In this document: one piece after another, positions 38,152 to 45,879 of the stretch
How the letters are laid out: every line of letters begins with the position of its first letter
Numbering within the stretch: the first letter of the stretch is position 1
NCBI RefSeq assembly: GCF_030646845.1
Contig: NZ_JAUSLE010000067.1
Span: 1 to 56,404 of the forward strand
Reading direction: 5' to 3'
Source of the DNA: Rhodoferax sp.
GTDB lineage: Bacteria > Pseudomonadota > Gammaproteobacteria > Burkholderiales > Burkholderiaceae_C
Length of the DNA: 56,404 bases
Made by a program: the position numbers and the translations under genes
The notes under the pieces: model-generated
The model's input: the letters and a program-made list of their open reading frames with translations, nothing else
Told to the model about the DNA's origin: nothing
The model's database searches: none

Positions 38152-38172
38152 GCGCCAGCGGTCAACTGGCGC
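38152..38172 (-). promoter_or_regulatory. Perfect hairpin between the PCu(A)C and second DUF2946 genes
   Basis: GCGCCAG and CTGGCGC form a perfect 7-bp stem around a 7-base loop, three bases after the PCu(A)C stop and about 30 bases before the DUF2946 start. No U-run follows, so it is not a classical terminator. It may protect the upstream mRNA 3' end or act in attenuation. Confidence 0.55.
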
Positions 38173-38175
38173 GGC

Positions 38176-38670
38176 TCAGGGTTTGTGTTTGCCGTGGTCC
38201 ATGGCGGGCATGTCGCCGGCCTTGGCCGCGGGGGCACCAGGGGCGACTGCAGCCACCGGCACTTTCAGTTCGACTTTGCTCTCCACGCCCTTGGCGTCCT
38301 TGAACACCAGGGTCAGCGGCACCGTGCTGTCTTTGGCCAGCGGCGCCTTCAGGTCCATCAGCATCACGTGGTAGCCGCCGGGTTTGAGTTCCACCGTTTT
38401 GCCAGCCGGCAGATCCAGACCACCGGCCACAGCACGCATCTTCATGACGTCGCCGTCCATCTTCATCTCGTGCACCTCGGTCACACCAGCGACGGGCGAC
38501 GAGGCGCCCACCAGTTTGGCGCCGTCCTTGGCGGTGACTTTCATGAAGGCGCCGGTGGCCTTCTGGCCCGGCACCGTGGTGCGGACCCAGGCGTCCTTGA
38601 CCTCGACAGTTTGGGCATACAAGGTGCCGCAGGCCAGTGCAGCGATAACGGCCAGTGCTTTCAGTTTCAT
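38176..38670 (-). CDS. Periplasmic PCu(A)C copper chaperone
   Basis: PCu(A)C proteins bind Cu(I) in the periplasm and deliver it to the CuA site of cytochrome oxidase or to SCO proteins. The 164 residues have a signal peptide (cleavage near TLYAQ) and the metal motif: His67 and Met69 in VHEMKM, Met78, then GGYHVMLM with His101 and Met103. A His/Met-rich tail (MPAMDHGKHK) may add copper sites. An AGGAA site precedes the ATG. It follows the SCO-like gene by 32 bases, as expected for partners in oxidase assembly. Confidence 0.92.
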   Translation of the reverse strand: MKLKALAVIAALACGTLYAQTVEVKDAWVRTTVPGQKATGAFMKVTAKDGAKLVGASSPVAGVTEVHEMKMDGDVMKMRAVAGGLDLPAGKTVELKPGGYHVMLMDLKAPLAKDSTVPLTLVFKDAKGVESKVELKVPVAAVAPGAPAAKAGDMPAMDHGKHKP

Positions 38671-38702
38671 GGTTTTTCCTCGGTTAAAAAAAGTGAATCA
38701 AA

Positions 38703-39239
38703 TCAGGACAGCCAGGCCTTGAGCATGGCGGCGTCGGGGGGGCCGATGGTGCGCTGCACGGTGCCGCGGCGCCCAATCAACACGACATATGGGGTGACGT
38801 TGCGCCATTTCGGGTCCACCGCCTGGCGAATCTCCGGCTCGAAGCCGTCGAACGCGTAAATCCGGGTCGCACCCTGGTAATGGCGCGCATGGGTCAGGGC
38901 ATGCTCTCCCTGCACGTCCATCACCACGGCTGCCAGCACCACCTGCTGGCGCGAGGCCACGACGGCTGCATGCAGCTTGTCAAACGCATCGGGGCAGGTG
39001 GAGCAGTAGGTGGTGGTGAACACATAGGCCGCCGGCCGCGGGCCCTGGCGCAGCAGGCTGGCCCAGGTGGAGGCATCGAATGGTGCTACTGTTTTGATAG
39101 CTACCCGCGCTTTATGAACGAGGGCCAGGGCCCGATTTGGCATATAAAGCCAGGCGGCGACAGCAGCCACCAGCACGGCGCGGCGTCGCGCCGGCGGGCC
39201 GCCAACGCGGGGCATCGCGGGTTTAGAAACGGATTTCAT
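38703..39239 (-). CDS. SCO1/SenC-like thioredoxin-fold protein
   Basis: The 178 residues start with a twin-arginine-like basic stretch and a membrane segment (RRRAVLVAAVAAWLYM), then a thioredoxin-like domain with FTTTYCSTCPDAFDK, whose CxxC resembles the copper-binding CxxxC/CxxC of SCO proteins. The later TPYVVLIGRRGTVQR is the cis-Pro-region strand. It probably works with PCu(A)C in copper delivery. Its ATG lies 17 bases inside the BNR-protein gene and has a GAGG site. The segment linking membrane anchor and thioredoxin domain (about residues 34-51) is encoded by a copy of the dispersed repeat. Confidence 0.78.
   Translation of the reverse strand: MKSVSKPAMPRVGGPPARRRAVLVAAVAAWLYMPNRALALVHKARVAIKTVAPFDASTWASLLRQGPRPAAYVFTTTYCSTCPDAFDKLHAAVVASRQQVVLAAVVMDVQGEHALTHARHYQGATRIYAFDGFEPEIRQAVDPKWRNVTPYVVLIGRRGTVQRTIGPPDAAMLKAWLS
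39085..39140 (+). repeat. Dispersed ~55 bp repeat inside the SCO-like gene
   Basis: GCTACTGTTTTGATAGC, then CCGCGCTTTATGAACG, then GGGCCAGGGCCC and GATTTGG: the same order and spacing as the copy at 29607. It is read in frame by the minus-strand SCO-like gene. Confidence 0.75.
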
Positions 39240-40431
39240 GGACTTGCACCTCTTTTGCGTTACGCCAGACGGCGACCATGCGCCCGCCCTGCTGTGCCAG
39301 GCGCGGGTGGTCGTTGTCACCCATCACGCTCCCCAGCACCGCCAGGCGGAACGTCTGGCCGCTGTCGGTGGACAGCCAGGCCTTGAGGGTGCTGTGTGCG
39401 CCGTCCACACTACGCCAGACCACGGCGACACGATCACCCCAGGCCAGCACATCGGCATGTTCGGCACGCTCGTCGGGCAGCATCCGCACGGTGTCAAGCT
39501 GCGGGTTGCCGTCCGGGCGCAGCCGCGCATAGCGCACGGCCGCCACATCTTCTGCGCCCTGCTTTCGGATGCCAAACCACACGGCATGAAAACCGTCGTC
39601 GGCTGCCAGCGCCAGGCCCGGCCCGTGGTGCGGACAGGCGTCGATGTGCCAGTCATCAAAGGTGGCGCGCACCACCTGGCCCGACCCTTGAGGCGCCAGC
39701 ACCGCAAAGCCGTGGTCGCGCACATTGGGCTCGAACACATGGCGCCACATGGCGCGCAACACACCGTCCCGCCCTGGCGCCAGCGCAATGCGGCAGCACT
39801 CGCAGGAGTGGTCGGCGACCCTGAGGTCGGGGCCAAAGCTGGCACCACCGTCGCGCGATTCGTTGCGGTAAATCGCTGCGCCTGCATAGCTCGATTTTTT
39901 GCCGACTTTGGGGGCGCGTTCCATGTCGCGCTTGTCGATCCAGACGGTGTGCAGCACGCCCTGCGCGTCAAAGGCAACCGAGTCAAAGCGGTGCGTGATC
40001 TCCTGCCGGTCGGCGTGCACGGTGAAAGGGGCCGAGAAAGTCTGTCCGCCATCTGTCGAGCGCAACATACGGATCATGCCGGTGTAAGGCTTGGCCAGCG
40101 GCTGGGTGTAGCTGATGACGGCCCAGCCCGTTGGGCCGAATGCCAGCTTGGGACGGTTCTCGCCATCGGCCGACAGCGCATCACCCGCCGTGGCGATGAC
40201 GCGCGGCGCGTCCCAGCGACGCAGGTCACTGGCCGGGGCGGATTGCACAAACAACTGGCCATGCTCATTGAGGCCGGCCAGCCACAGGCGGCCATCGGGC
40301 GCAAAGGCGACACCGCTGGCCAGATGAGCACGCCCGTGACGCGGCGACACCGGCGCCTGCTGGGCCCAGAGACTGGCCGCCGCCAGGGCCAGCCCCGCGA
40401 GGGCCAGGATCCGCCTCAGACGGATCACCAT
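39223..40431 (-). CDS. Secreted BNR-repeat (sialidase-fold) protein of the copper operon
   Basis: The 402 residues start with a signal peptide (LALAGLALAAASLWAQ) and contain several Asp-box beta-propeller repeats, for example RSTDGGQTFSAPF, RDGGASFGPDL and LSTDSGQTFRLAV. An unusual SCECCRIAL motif could bind metal or form a disulfide in the propeller. Sialidase activity is unlikely: I do not see the Arg triad. The ATG overlaps the end of the TonB-receptor gene (ATGGTGA), so expression is coupled. A role in periplasmic copper handling is inferred from position. Confidence 0.8.
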   Translation of the reverse strand: MVIRLRRILALAGLALAAASLWAQQAPVSPRHGRAHLASGVAFAPDGRLWLAGLNEHGQLFVQSAPASDLRRWDAPRVIATAGDALSADGENRPKLAFGPTGWAVISYTQPLAKPYTGMIRMLRSTDGGQTFSAPFTVHADRQEITHRFDSVAFDAQGVLHTVWIDKRDMERAPKVGKKSSYAGAAIYRNESRDGGASFGPDLRVADHSCECCRIALAPGRDGVLRAMWRHVFEPNVRDHGFAVLAPQGSGQVVRATFDDWHIDACPHHGPGLALAADDGFHAVWFGIRKQGAEDVAAVRYARLRPDGNPQLDTVRMLPDERAEHADVLAWGDRVAVVWRSVDGAHSTLKAWLSTDSGQTFRLAVLGSVMGDNDHPRLAQQGGRMVAVWRNAKEVQVHEIRF

Positions 40432-42584
40432 GTCGCGTCCATTCCGACATAGAGCGCCCGCGGCAAGGCCGGTGAGAAAACCGGCGTGCTGGACGACACG
40501 GATGCGCTGTCGGCATAGCGCCGGTCGGTCAGGTTCATGAGCCGGGCAAACACATTGACACCCTTGCTGACCGACTGACTGACGCGCAGGTTGAACACCT
40601 CATGCCCCGGGTACTTGCCATAGGTGGCCGAGTTGCCGGCTTCCAGCCAGTAGTCACCCAGGCGCACCCACTCCAGCTGCGCCATGGTGCCGGCGCGCGG
40701 GGTCCAGCGGATGCGGGTGTTGGCCATGACGCGTGGGGCGTTTTCCATTTCATTGCCCGAATAGTTGGCGGTGGCCGTGACCCAGTCCACGTAGCGGTGC
40801 CTGGCGTACGACAGGGCCGTGTCCAGCCGCCATTGGGGGCTGAGTGCCTTGCCCAGCGCCAGCTCGATGCCCTGGTGCTCCGTCCTGCCGGCATTGACGC
40901 TGGTACTGACATTCGTTGCCAAATCCCTCTGGCTCACCAGGTCATCCTGCTTGACCAGCTGGTACAGCGCCAGGTCATACGACCAGCCGTCCGCTGCGCC
41001 GCGCCAGCCCAGCTCAAACTGGTTGGCCTTGATGGGCTTGAGCGCCAGCGCAAGCAGAACTTTGTTCGCCACGTTGGCCGCCGTGTCGCTGCCGGCGCGG
41101 AACAACTGGCTTTCGGACGGTGCCCGGAACCCGTGGTTATACGAGGTGTACAGGCTGCTGGCCGGGCTCAGGGCCAGGGTCGCGCCGAGCTTGGGGCTCA
41201 GGTGCGAGTAGTCGACCGATGCCGACGCAATTTGACCGTAGTAGCGCGCTGTGGTCCCCGCCCGCGTGGTGGCGGTCGTGATGTGGTTCGTCATGTCGTA
41301 GCCGATGCTGTCAAAGCGCAGTCCGGCCGTTACCCGCAAGGCAGGCGTGGGAGACAGTTCACCCTGCGCATAGGCGGAGGCACTCTTGAACGTGACGTCG
41401 TAGTCATAGATCCGGTTGCCCAGGGTGTAGGCAGTGTAAAAGCGATCGGCCCCGGTGCCGGTAGACGTGAGATTCAGACTGTCCTCGGTGCGCGAGCCCG
41501 GGCTGCGTTCCAGATCCAGCCCAACGATCAGGCGGGCTTTCAGCGCACCGCTGAAATCCTGCCGCCATTTCGCCATCACGCCCAGCGACGTGACATCGGC
41601 TTTCTCGATGCGCGGGTCCGAGCTCAGGTTGAACGAGCCGTTGAGATCCATCGCATTGCTGCGCAGGTAGGGCGTGATGGTCAGCAGCGAGGCACCCATC
41701 TCACGCTCATACTGGGTTGACAGGCGCAGCGCATCAACTTTGCGGTAGGCGATCGACAGGTTGTTTTTGGTCGGGTTGTTGAGGTAATCGTTGTAGGTCA
41801 GCGCGGTGTTGGCACCGGTCTGCTGGTCAATCCTGGTATAGCCCAGGATGGTTTTCAGCACCGCGCCATCGGCCAGCGCCTGGTCGTGGCGAAAGCTGGC
41901 GCTCTGCCGGTCATAGGCCGTCTGGTCGCGCCAGCCGTCGGTGTGGGTCAGGTTGACGGCGGCGCGCACGGCACCGTCCGGACCCGTCGCCGTGGTGCCA
42001 TCCACCAGCAGGCGCCGCCAGCCAAAGCTGCCGGCCTCGCCGGACACCGAGATGCCGGGCGTGGCAGCAGGGGCCCTGGTCAGAATGTTGACCGTACCGC
42101 CAATGGCGTCCGAACCGTACAGCGCCGAACCCGGACCTTTGACCACCTCAATGCCCCCGGCCTGCGGGATGTTCACCTCGTACAGCGCGTTGTGGTTAAA
42201 GAAGCCGGTGGCCCGGATCGGGATGCCGTCCTCCAGATACAGGTAGAGCGGGCTGGTGGTGAAAGGATGGCGGATCGCCGTGCTGTGGCCTTCGCCATTG
42301 GTCACGGCAATCGCGACGCCGGGCACCTGTCCCAGAATTTGCTGCGGATGCATCGGGCCGGTACGCTGGATGTCCTGCGCGCTGATGACACCAACCGACG
42401 CCGGCGTCTGCAACAACAGGGTCTGCTCCCGGCTGCCCGTGACGGTGACCACACTCAGTGCGGACGGCTCTGTCACAGCTTGCGTCTGAGCGGCAGGCTG
42501 CGTCTGGGCGGACGCCGGAAGAACAAAACAAACAGATACGGGAAAGGCCAGTGCAAGCGCCACGGCGATACGATTTTTCCGCAT
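40425..42584 (-). CDS. TonB-dependent outer-membrane receptor, probably for copper
   Basis: An outer-membrane active-uptake barrel. The 719 residues have a signal peptide (cleavage near LPASAQ), a TonB-box-like SVVTVTGSR, the plug domain with LGQVPGVAIAV and GIEVVKGPGSALYGSDAIGG, and a long beta-barrel ending in an aromatic (ATW). A GGAGA site precedes the ATG. It follows the DUF2946 gene after a 78-base gap holding a strong hairpin, and the next gene overlaps its stop. The copper assignment rests on its neighbours and on the Bordetella CruR-BfrG precedent, not on its own sequence. Confidence 0.9.
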   Translation of the reverse strand: MRKNRIAVALALAFPVSVCFVLPASAQTQPAAQTQAVTEPSALSVVTVTGSREQTLLLQTPASVGVISAQDIQRTGPMHPQQILGQVPGVAIAVTNGEGHSTAIRHPFTTSPLYLYLEDGIPIRATGFFNHNALYEVNIPQAGGIEVVKGPGSALYGSDAIGGTVNILTRAPAATPGISVSGEAGSFGWRRLLVDGTTATGPDGAVRAAVNLTHTDGWRDQTAYDRQSASFRHDQALADGAVLKTILGYTRIDQQTGANTALTYNDYLNNPTKNNLSIAYRKVDALRLSTQYEREMGASLLTITPYLRSNAMDLNGSFNLSSDPRIEKADVTSLGVMAKWRQDFSGALKARLIVGLDLERSPGSRTEDSLNLTSTGTGADRFYTAYTLGNRIYDYDVTFKSASAYAQGELSPTPALRVTAGLRFDSIGYDMTNHITTATTRAGTTARYYGQIASASVDYSHLSPKLGATLALSPASSLYTSYNHGFRAPSESQLFRAGSDTAANVANKVLLALALKPIKANQFELGWRGAADGWSYDLALYQLVKQDDLVSQRDLATNVSTSVNAGRTEHQGIELALGKALSPQWRLDTALSYARHRYVDWVTATANYSGNEMENAPRVMANTRIRWTPRAGTMAQLEWVRLGDYWLEAGNSATYGKYPGHEVFNLRVSQSVSKGVNVFARLMNLTDRRYADSASVSSSTPVFSPALPRALYVGMDATW

Positions 42585-42614
42585 GGGAAATCTCCGAAAA
42601 TATCAATCAAATCT

Positions 42615-42647
42615 GCGTGCCGCCCTTATGAAACGGGCGACAGGCGC
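42615..42647 (-). promoter_or_regulatory. Hairpin downstream of the CruR-like ORF, candidate attenuation element
   Basis: On the minus strand TGTCGCCC (42642-42635) pairs with GGGCGGCA (42625-42618), eight pairs with one G-U, around a 9-base loop, and an outer GCG/CGC adds three pairs across a 2-base bulge. It begins about 15 bases after the DUF2946 stop and ends about 23 bases before the receptor ribosome site. No U-run follows, so Rho or ribosome position rather than an intrinsic terminator would act here. Confidence 0.6.
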
Positions 42648-42662
42648 TATGAATTCAATAGT

Positions 42663-43022
42663 TCAGGAGAAAACGGGTGGCCCGCGCGCCGGCAAGGGTG
42701 CGGCGGTGAGAGAAGCGATATGGGCCGCCGGAATGCTTTGCAGTACATAGGCCAGCGGTTGAATCGGCTCGGCGGTCAGCTGCGCGGCCGCGGGCGGCGG
42801 CGCACTGTTGGTTGCGCACAAGGGGCAGTCGAGCGTGTAGCTGACGACTTCCCTGGTGCCGTCATCCGTTTTGACCAGCACCTTCATCACGCCCGAACCC
42901 GAGCAGATCAGTTCCATGGCCTGCGGCTTGACAATCGGCGAGGCAATGGCCACCCCGATGGACAACGCAAACCACACCAGCACGAAGCGGGCGAGAAGGT
43001 GAGCGTTGCGCAGGAACTGCAT
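42663..43022 (-). CDS. cruR: CruR-like copper-responsive upstream ORF (DUF2946)
   Basis: The 119 residues have a membrane segment (about 11-28), CSGSGVMKVLVK, a CPLC motif (Cys66, Cys69) and a Pro-rich C terminus LPARGPPVFS with RGPP at 113-116, three residues from the stop. In Bordetella pertussis the DUF2946 protein CruR senses copper through its CxxC while being translated; copper relieves arrest at a C-terminal RAPP motif and Rho then stops transcription before the TonB-receptor gene. Gene order here is the same. It lacks a clear ribosome site; a CATAAT 7 bases upstream (43035-43030) could make it leaderless. It starts 38 bases after a GGDEF gene. Confidence 0.8.
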   Translation of the reverse strand: MQFLRNAHLLARFVLVWFALSIGVAIASPIVKPQAMELICSGSGVMKVLVKTDDGTREVVSYTLDCPLCATNSAPPPAAAQLTAEPIQPLAYVLQSIPAAHIASLTAAPLPARGPPVFS

Positions 43023-43060
43023 GGGCCGGATTATGCTTGATCGGGATTTCAGGCCTGGGG

Positions 43061-44197
43061 TTACGCGACCACAACCTGGTTTCTTCCCTTGTTCTTGGCC
43101 GCATAAAGCGCAGCGTCGGCGCGGCGTAGGGCCGATTGTTCGTCATCGGACGCCTCCATGTGGACCAGGCCGATGCTGATCGTGATGGTGCGCGTCCGTC
43201 CTTCATCTTCAAACGGTGCGGCCTCGACGGCGCGGCACATCCGCTCGGCGGCCAGCGTGGCTTTTTCGGGATCGGTCAGCAAAATGACACCGAACTCTTC
43301 ACCCCCCATGCGGGAGACCAGTTCGCCCGCACGAACCTGGGCCCGCAGAATCGACGACACATGGCACAGGGCCCGATCGCCCGCGTCGTGACCCCATTCG
43401 TCGTTGACGCGTTTGAAAAAGTCGATGTCTGCCATGGCAAAGCTCATCGGGCTGAATTCCCGCTGCCGGCGCGCCAGCTCGCGGGAAAATGCCTCGCGCA
43501 GGGCCAGCCTGTTGGGCAAACCCGTGAGCGGGTCGGAGCTGGCCAGTTGCTGCAACTGCCATTCACTCAGCGCGGCCGAGTACTCGCTGATCATGACCAG
43601 GGCAACCACCAGCACCAGGCAGCTTCCCAGCACGGCCTGACGCACCAGAGCCTGGCTGGCGGCGTCGATCAGTGCCAGCGCCGGCGACGCCGCCACGCCA
43701 TACAGATCGACATAGGCAAACAAGGCCGCATTGATGATGAACAGGAAGACGCCCGAGCGCCAATGGCTGACTGGAAACAGCAGCGGCGCCACGAGCGCAA
43801 ACACCAGCAGGAAGTAGTGCAGGAACAGCTGCGTCCCCTGCACAAAAAATATGCCCATCAGGATGTCCGCCATGACCAGCAGAAAAAGCACCCAACTCGC
43901 GAGGAATGATCGGCCGCGACGGTTGAGCAGCCACACCAGCGAGAACGCCAGGACAAATGGCAAATTCAGCCAGGCGCCCCGGACCAGCGCGGCGTTGCCG
44001 GTGCGCCAGAACACGAGACTGGTCAAGGCCGCGGCCGCCATGGCCATCAGCGCCGCCACGTTGACTTGCGTCACCTTGCGCTGCTGGCTGGCCAGCGTTG
44101 CATGCTCGCGCCCCATCGACAGCCAGCGCATGGCCCAGCGCCACAAGCGCTCCGGCAAGCGTCGGTCAGCCGGGTCGAACTCGTCAGCGGCAGCCAT
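43061..44197 (-). CDS. Membrane diguanylate cyclase (GGDEF)
   Basis: The 378 residues have five or six membrane segments (about 45-195) and a C-terminal GGDEF domain (about 215-375) with SSDPLTGLPNRLALREAF, FAMADIDFFKRVND and the intact active-site motif RMGGEEF. It should make c-di-GMP. The inhibitory-site position upstream reads RAGE instead of RxxD, so product inhibition may be absent. The membrane part has no known sensory domain. It is upstream of cruR on the same strand by 38 bases; co-transcription is possible. Confidence 0.9.
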   Translation of the reverse strand: MAAADEFDPADRRLPERLWRWAMRWLSMGREHATLASQQRKVTQVNVAALMAMAAAALTSLVFWRTGNAALVRGAWLNLPFVLAFSLVWLLNRRGRSFLASWVLFLLVMADILMGIFFVQGTQLFLHYFLLVFALVAPLLFPVSHWRSGVFLFIINAALFAYVDLYGVAASPALALIDAASQALVRQAVLGSCLVLVVALVMISEYSAALSEWQLQQLASSDPLTGLPNRLALREAFSRELARRQREFSPMSFAMADIDFFKRVNDEWGHDAGDRALCHVSSILRAQVRAGELVSRMGGEEFGVILLTDPEKATLAAERMCRAVEAAPFEDEGRTRTITISIGLVHMEASDDEQSALRRADAALYAAKNKGRNQVVVA

Positions 44198-44415
44198 AGT
44201 TCAGAACTTGAGAGCCCTGTGTCATGCGTTGTCCATGATCGGCTTTCTTCGATGGGTAACGGTAAGTTGTGTGGAACGGTTGCCGACGATTCTCCCCCAG
44301 TTTCCACAGGCTGCCACCCGAGTTGACCGCTGACCCGAAAACTTGACTTTCGTCAAAGACGCGACGAGTTTCACGGAGCATGATAGGCTGCATACAAAAC
44401 ACGGAGGCTACTCTT

Positions 44416-44769
44416 ATGACCACGAAACTCACCGCCCCTTTCAAGGCACAGCTGCTCGCACAACGCGCCAGCCTGCTGGATCAACTGGCCAGTCTGCGCG
44501 GTGGCACGGTCAGTCGCGCCGAGGCATCGGCCGATCATTACGGGCGAACGGAAGATTCCACCGCGCAGGTGCGTACCGAGCGCGATCTGGAATTCGCACT
44601 TGACGCGCGTGAAACCGCCGAGCTCAGCCTGGTGGACGCGGCGCTGAGCCGCATTGAGGCTGGCACCTACGGTCAGTGCGTCGACTGCGGCGTGGAGATT
44701 CCCGCGGCCCGGCTGCATGCAGCACCAGAGGCACCCCGCTGCATCGCCTGCCAGGAGAAGGTGGAATAA
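44416..44769 (+). CDS. DksA/TraR-family zinc-finger protein
   Basis: The 117 residues hold a helical N-terminal part and a C-terminal C4 zinc finger CVDCGVEIPAARL with CIACQ. The coiled-coil-tip Asp pair of E. coli DksA is not seen in the expected spot (HYGRTEDSTAQVR is there instead), so this is probably a short paralogue rather than the main DksA. It may bind the RNA polymerase secondary channel. GGAGG lies 9 bases upstream of ATG 44416. The frame is open further upstream but lacks that site. Confidence 0.85.
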   Translation: MTTKLTAPFKAQLLAQRASLLDQLASLRGGTVSRAEASADHYGRTEDSTAQVRTERDLEFALDARETAELSLVDAALSRIEAGTYGQCVDCGVEIPAARLHAAPEAPRCIACQEKVE

Positions 44770-44800
44770 GAAGACCGAATGGGCCTGCTATCCTGACGGG

Positions 44801-45214
44801 ATGCGCAGCCTTTTTCATCTCGCCTTCAACGTCACCGATCTCGCCCAGACCCGCCGCTTTTACGGCGGCGTTTTGGGCTGCAAAGAGGGCCGCAGCGCGG
44901 CCACCTGGGTCGATTTCGATTTCTTTGGTCACCAGCTGTCCATGCATCTGGGCGAGCCCTTCAAGACCGCCTGCACCGGTCAGGTGGGCGACAAAATGGT
45001 CCCCATGCCGCACTTCGGGCTGGTGCTGGCCCTGCCTGACTGGCAAGCCCTGGCGCAACGGCTGCAAGCCGAGAAAATAGAGTTTGTGTTGGCCCCGCAG
45101 GTGCGCTTTGAGGGCGAGCCGGGCGAGCAATGGACCATGTTCTTTTGTGATCCGTTTGGCAATCCGATTGAGATCAAGGGTTTCCGATCGCTGGACACGC
45201 TCTACGCCACCTGA
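44801..45214 (+). CDS. VOC-family (glyoxalase/dioxygenase-like) protein
   Basis: The 137 residues start MRSLFHLAFNVTDLAQTRRF, the first beta-alpha-beta module with a metal-type His, and end with MFFCDPFGNPIEIKGF, the second module. Length fits a single-subunit VOC protein. Reaction unknown. It starts 31 bases after the DksA-like gene and is followed closely by marC, so the three may be one transcript. Confidence 0.85.
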   Translation: MRSLFHLAFNVTDLAQTRRFYGGVLGCKEGRSAATWVDFDFFGHQLSMHLGEPFKTACTGQVGDKMVPMPHFGLVLALPDWQALAQRLQAEKIEFVLAPQVRFEGEPGEQWTMFFCDPFGNPIEIKGFRSLDTLYAT

Positions 45215-45237
45215 TTCGCTCGCCGAGCCCCAGTGCC

Positions 45238-45843
45238 ATGAATTACACCTTTGTCTCGGCCACCATCCTGTTGATTCTGATCACCGACCCGATCGGCAAT
45301 ATCCCCATCTTCGCCAATGCGCTCAAGAATGTGGCCGTCGAGCGCCGCCCCTGGGTGATTCTGCGCGAGGTATTGATTGCCTTTGTTCTGTTGCTGACAT
45401 TCATGTTCGTCGGCGACGGCTTTCTGCGGGTAATGAATTTGAGCGAACTGTCGCTGCAGATCGGCGGCGGCGTGATTCTTTTCCTGATCGCGCTGCGCAT
45501 GGTGTTTCCACCACCCAATGCTGCCGCACCCGAGATGGTGGGTGAACCCTTGATCGTACCCTTGGCGATTCCCGCCCTGGCCGGGCCGTCGGCATTGGCC
45601 ACCGTGTTGCTGCTGGTGTCCCAGGCGCCCGGCCGGCGCATGGAATGGATTGCCGCCCTGTGCGTCACCATGACGGTGAGTGCCGTCGTGCTCGTGCTGG
45701 CCGAACGCATTCAGCGCGTCGCAGGTGACCGGTTCGTCGTGGCGCTGGAGCGGCTAATGGGTCTGGTGCTGGTGGCGGTCTCCATTGAAATGATGCTGCG
45801 AGGCATCAAGACCTTTGCCCGGCAACTCGCGGCCGGGGTTTGA
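45238..45843 (+). CDS. MarC-family integral membrane protein
   Basis: The 201 residues contain six hydrophobic segments and the family blocks ILLILITDPIGNIPIFANAL, LQIGGGVILFLIALRM and IVPLAIPALAGPSALATVLL. MarC proteins have no agreed substrate and are not drug exporters as first thought. It follows the VOC gene by 23 bases and is convergent with the hydrolase gene. Confidence 0.92.
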   Translation: MNYTFVSATILLILITDPIGNIPIFANALKNVAVERRPWVILREVLIAFVLLLTFMFVGDGFLRVMNLSELSLQIGGGVILFLIALRMVFPPPNAAAPEMVGEPLIVPLAIPALAGPSALATVLLLVSQAPGRRMEWIAALCVTMTVSAVVLVLAERIQRVAGDRFVVALERLMGLVLVAVSIEMMLRGIKTFARQLAAGV

Positions 45844-45879
45844 ACTTCAGCGCGGCATTAACGCGAGTTAAACCGAGGT

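Noticed and set aside
39223..40431. Functional sialidase
   Set aside because: Asp-box repeats only show a propeller fold; the catalytic Arg triad and Tyr/Glu pair are not recognisable, and the setting is copper handling.
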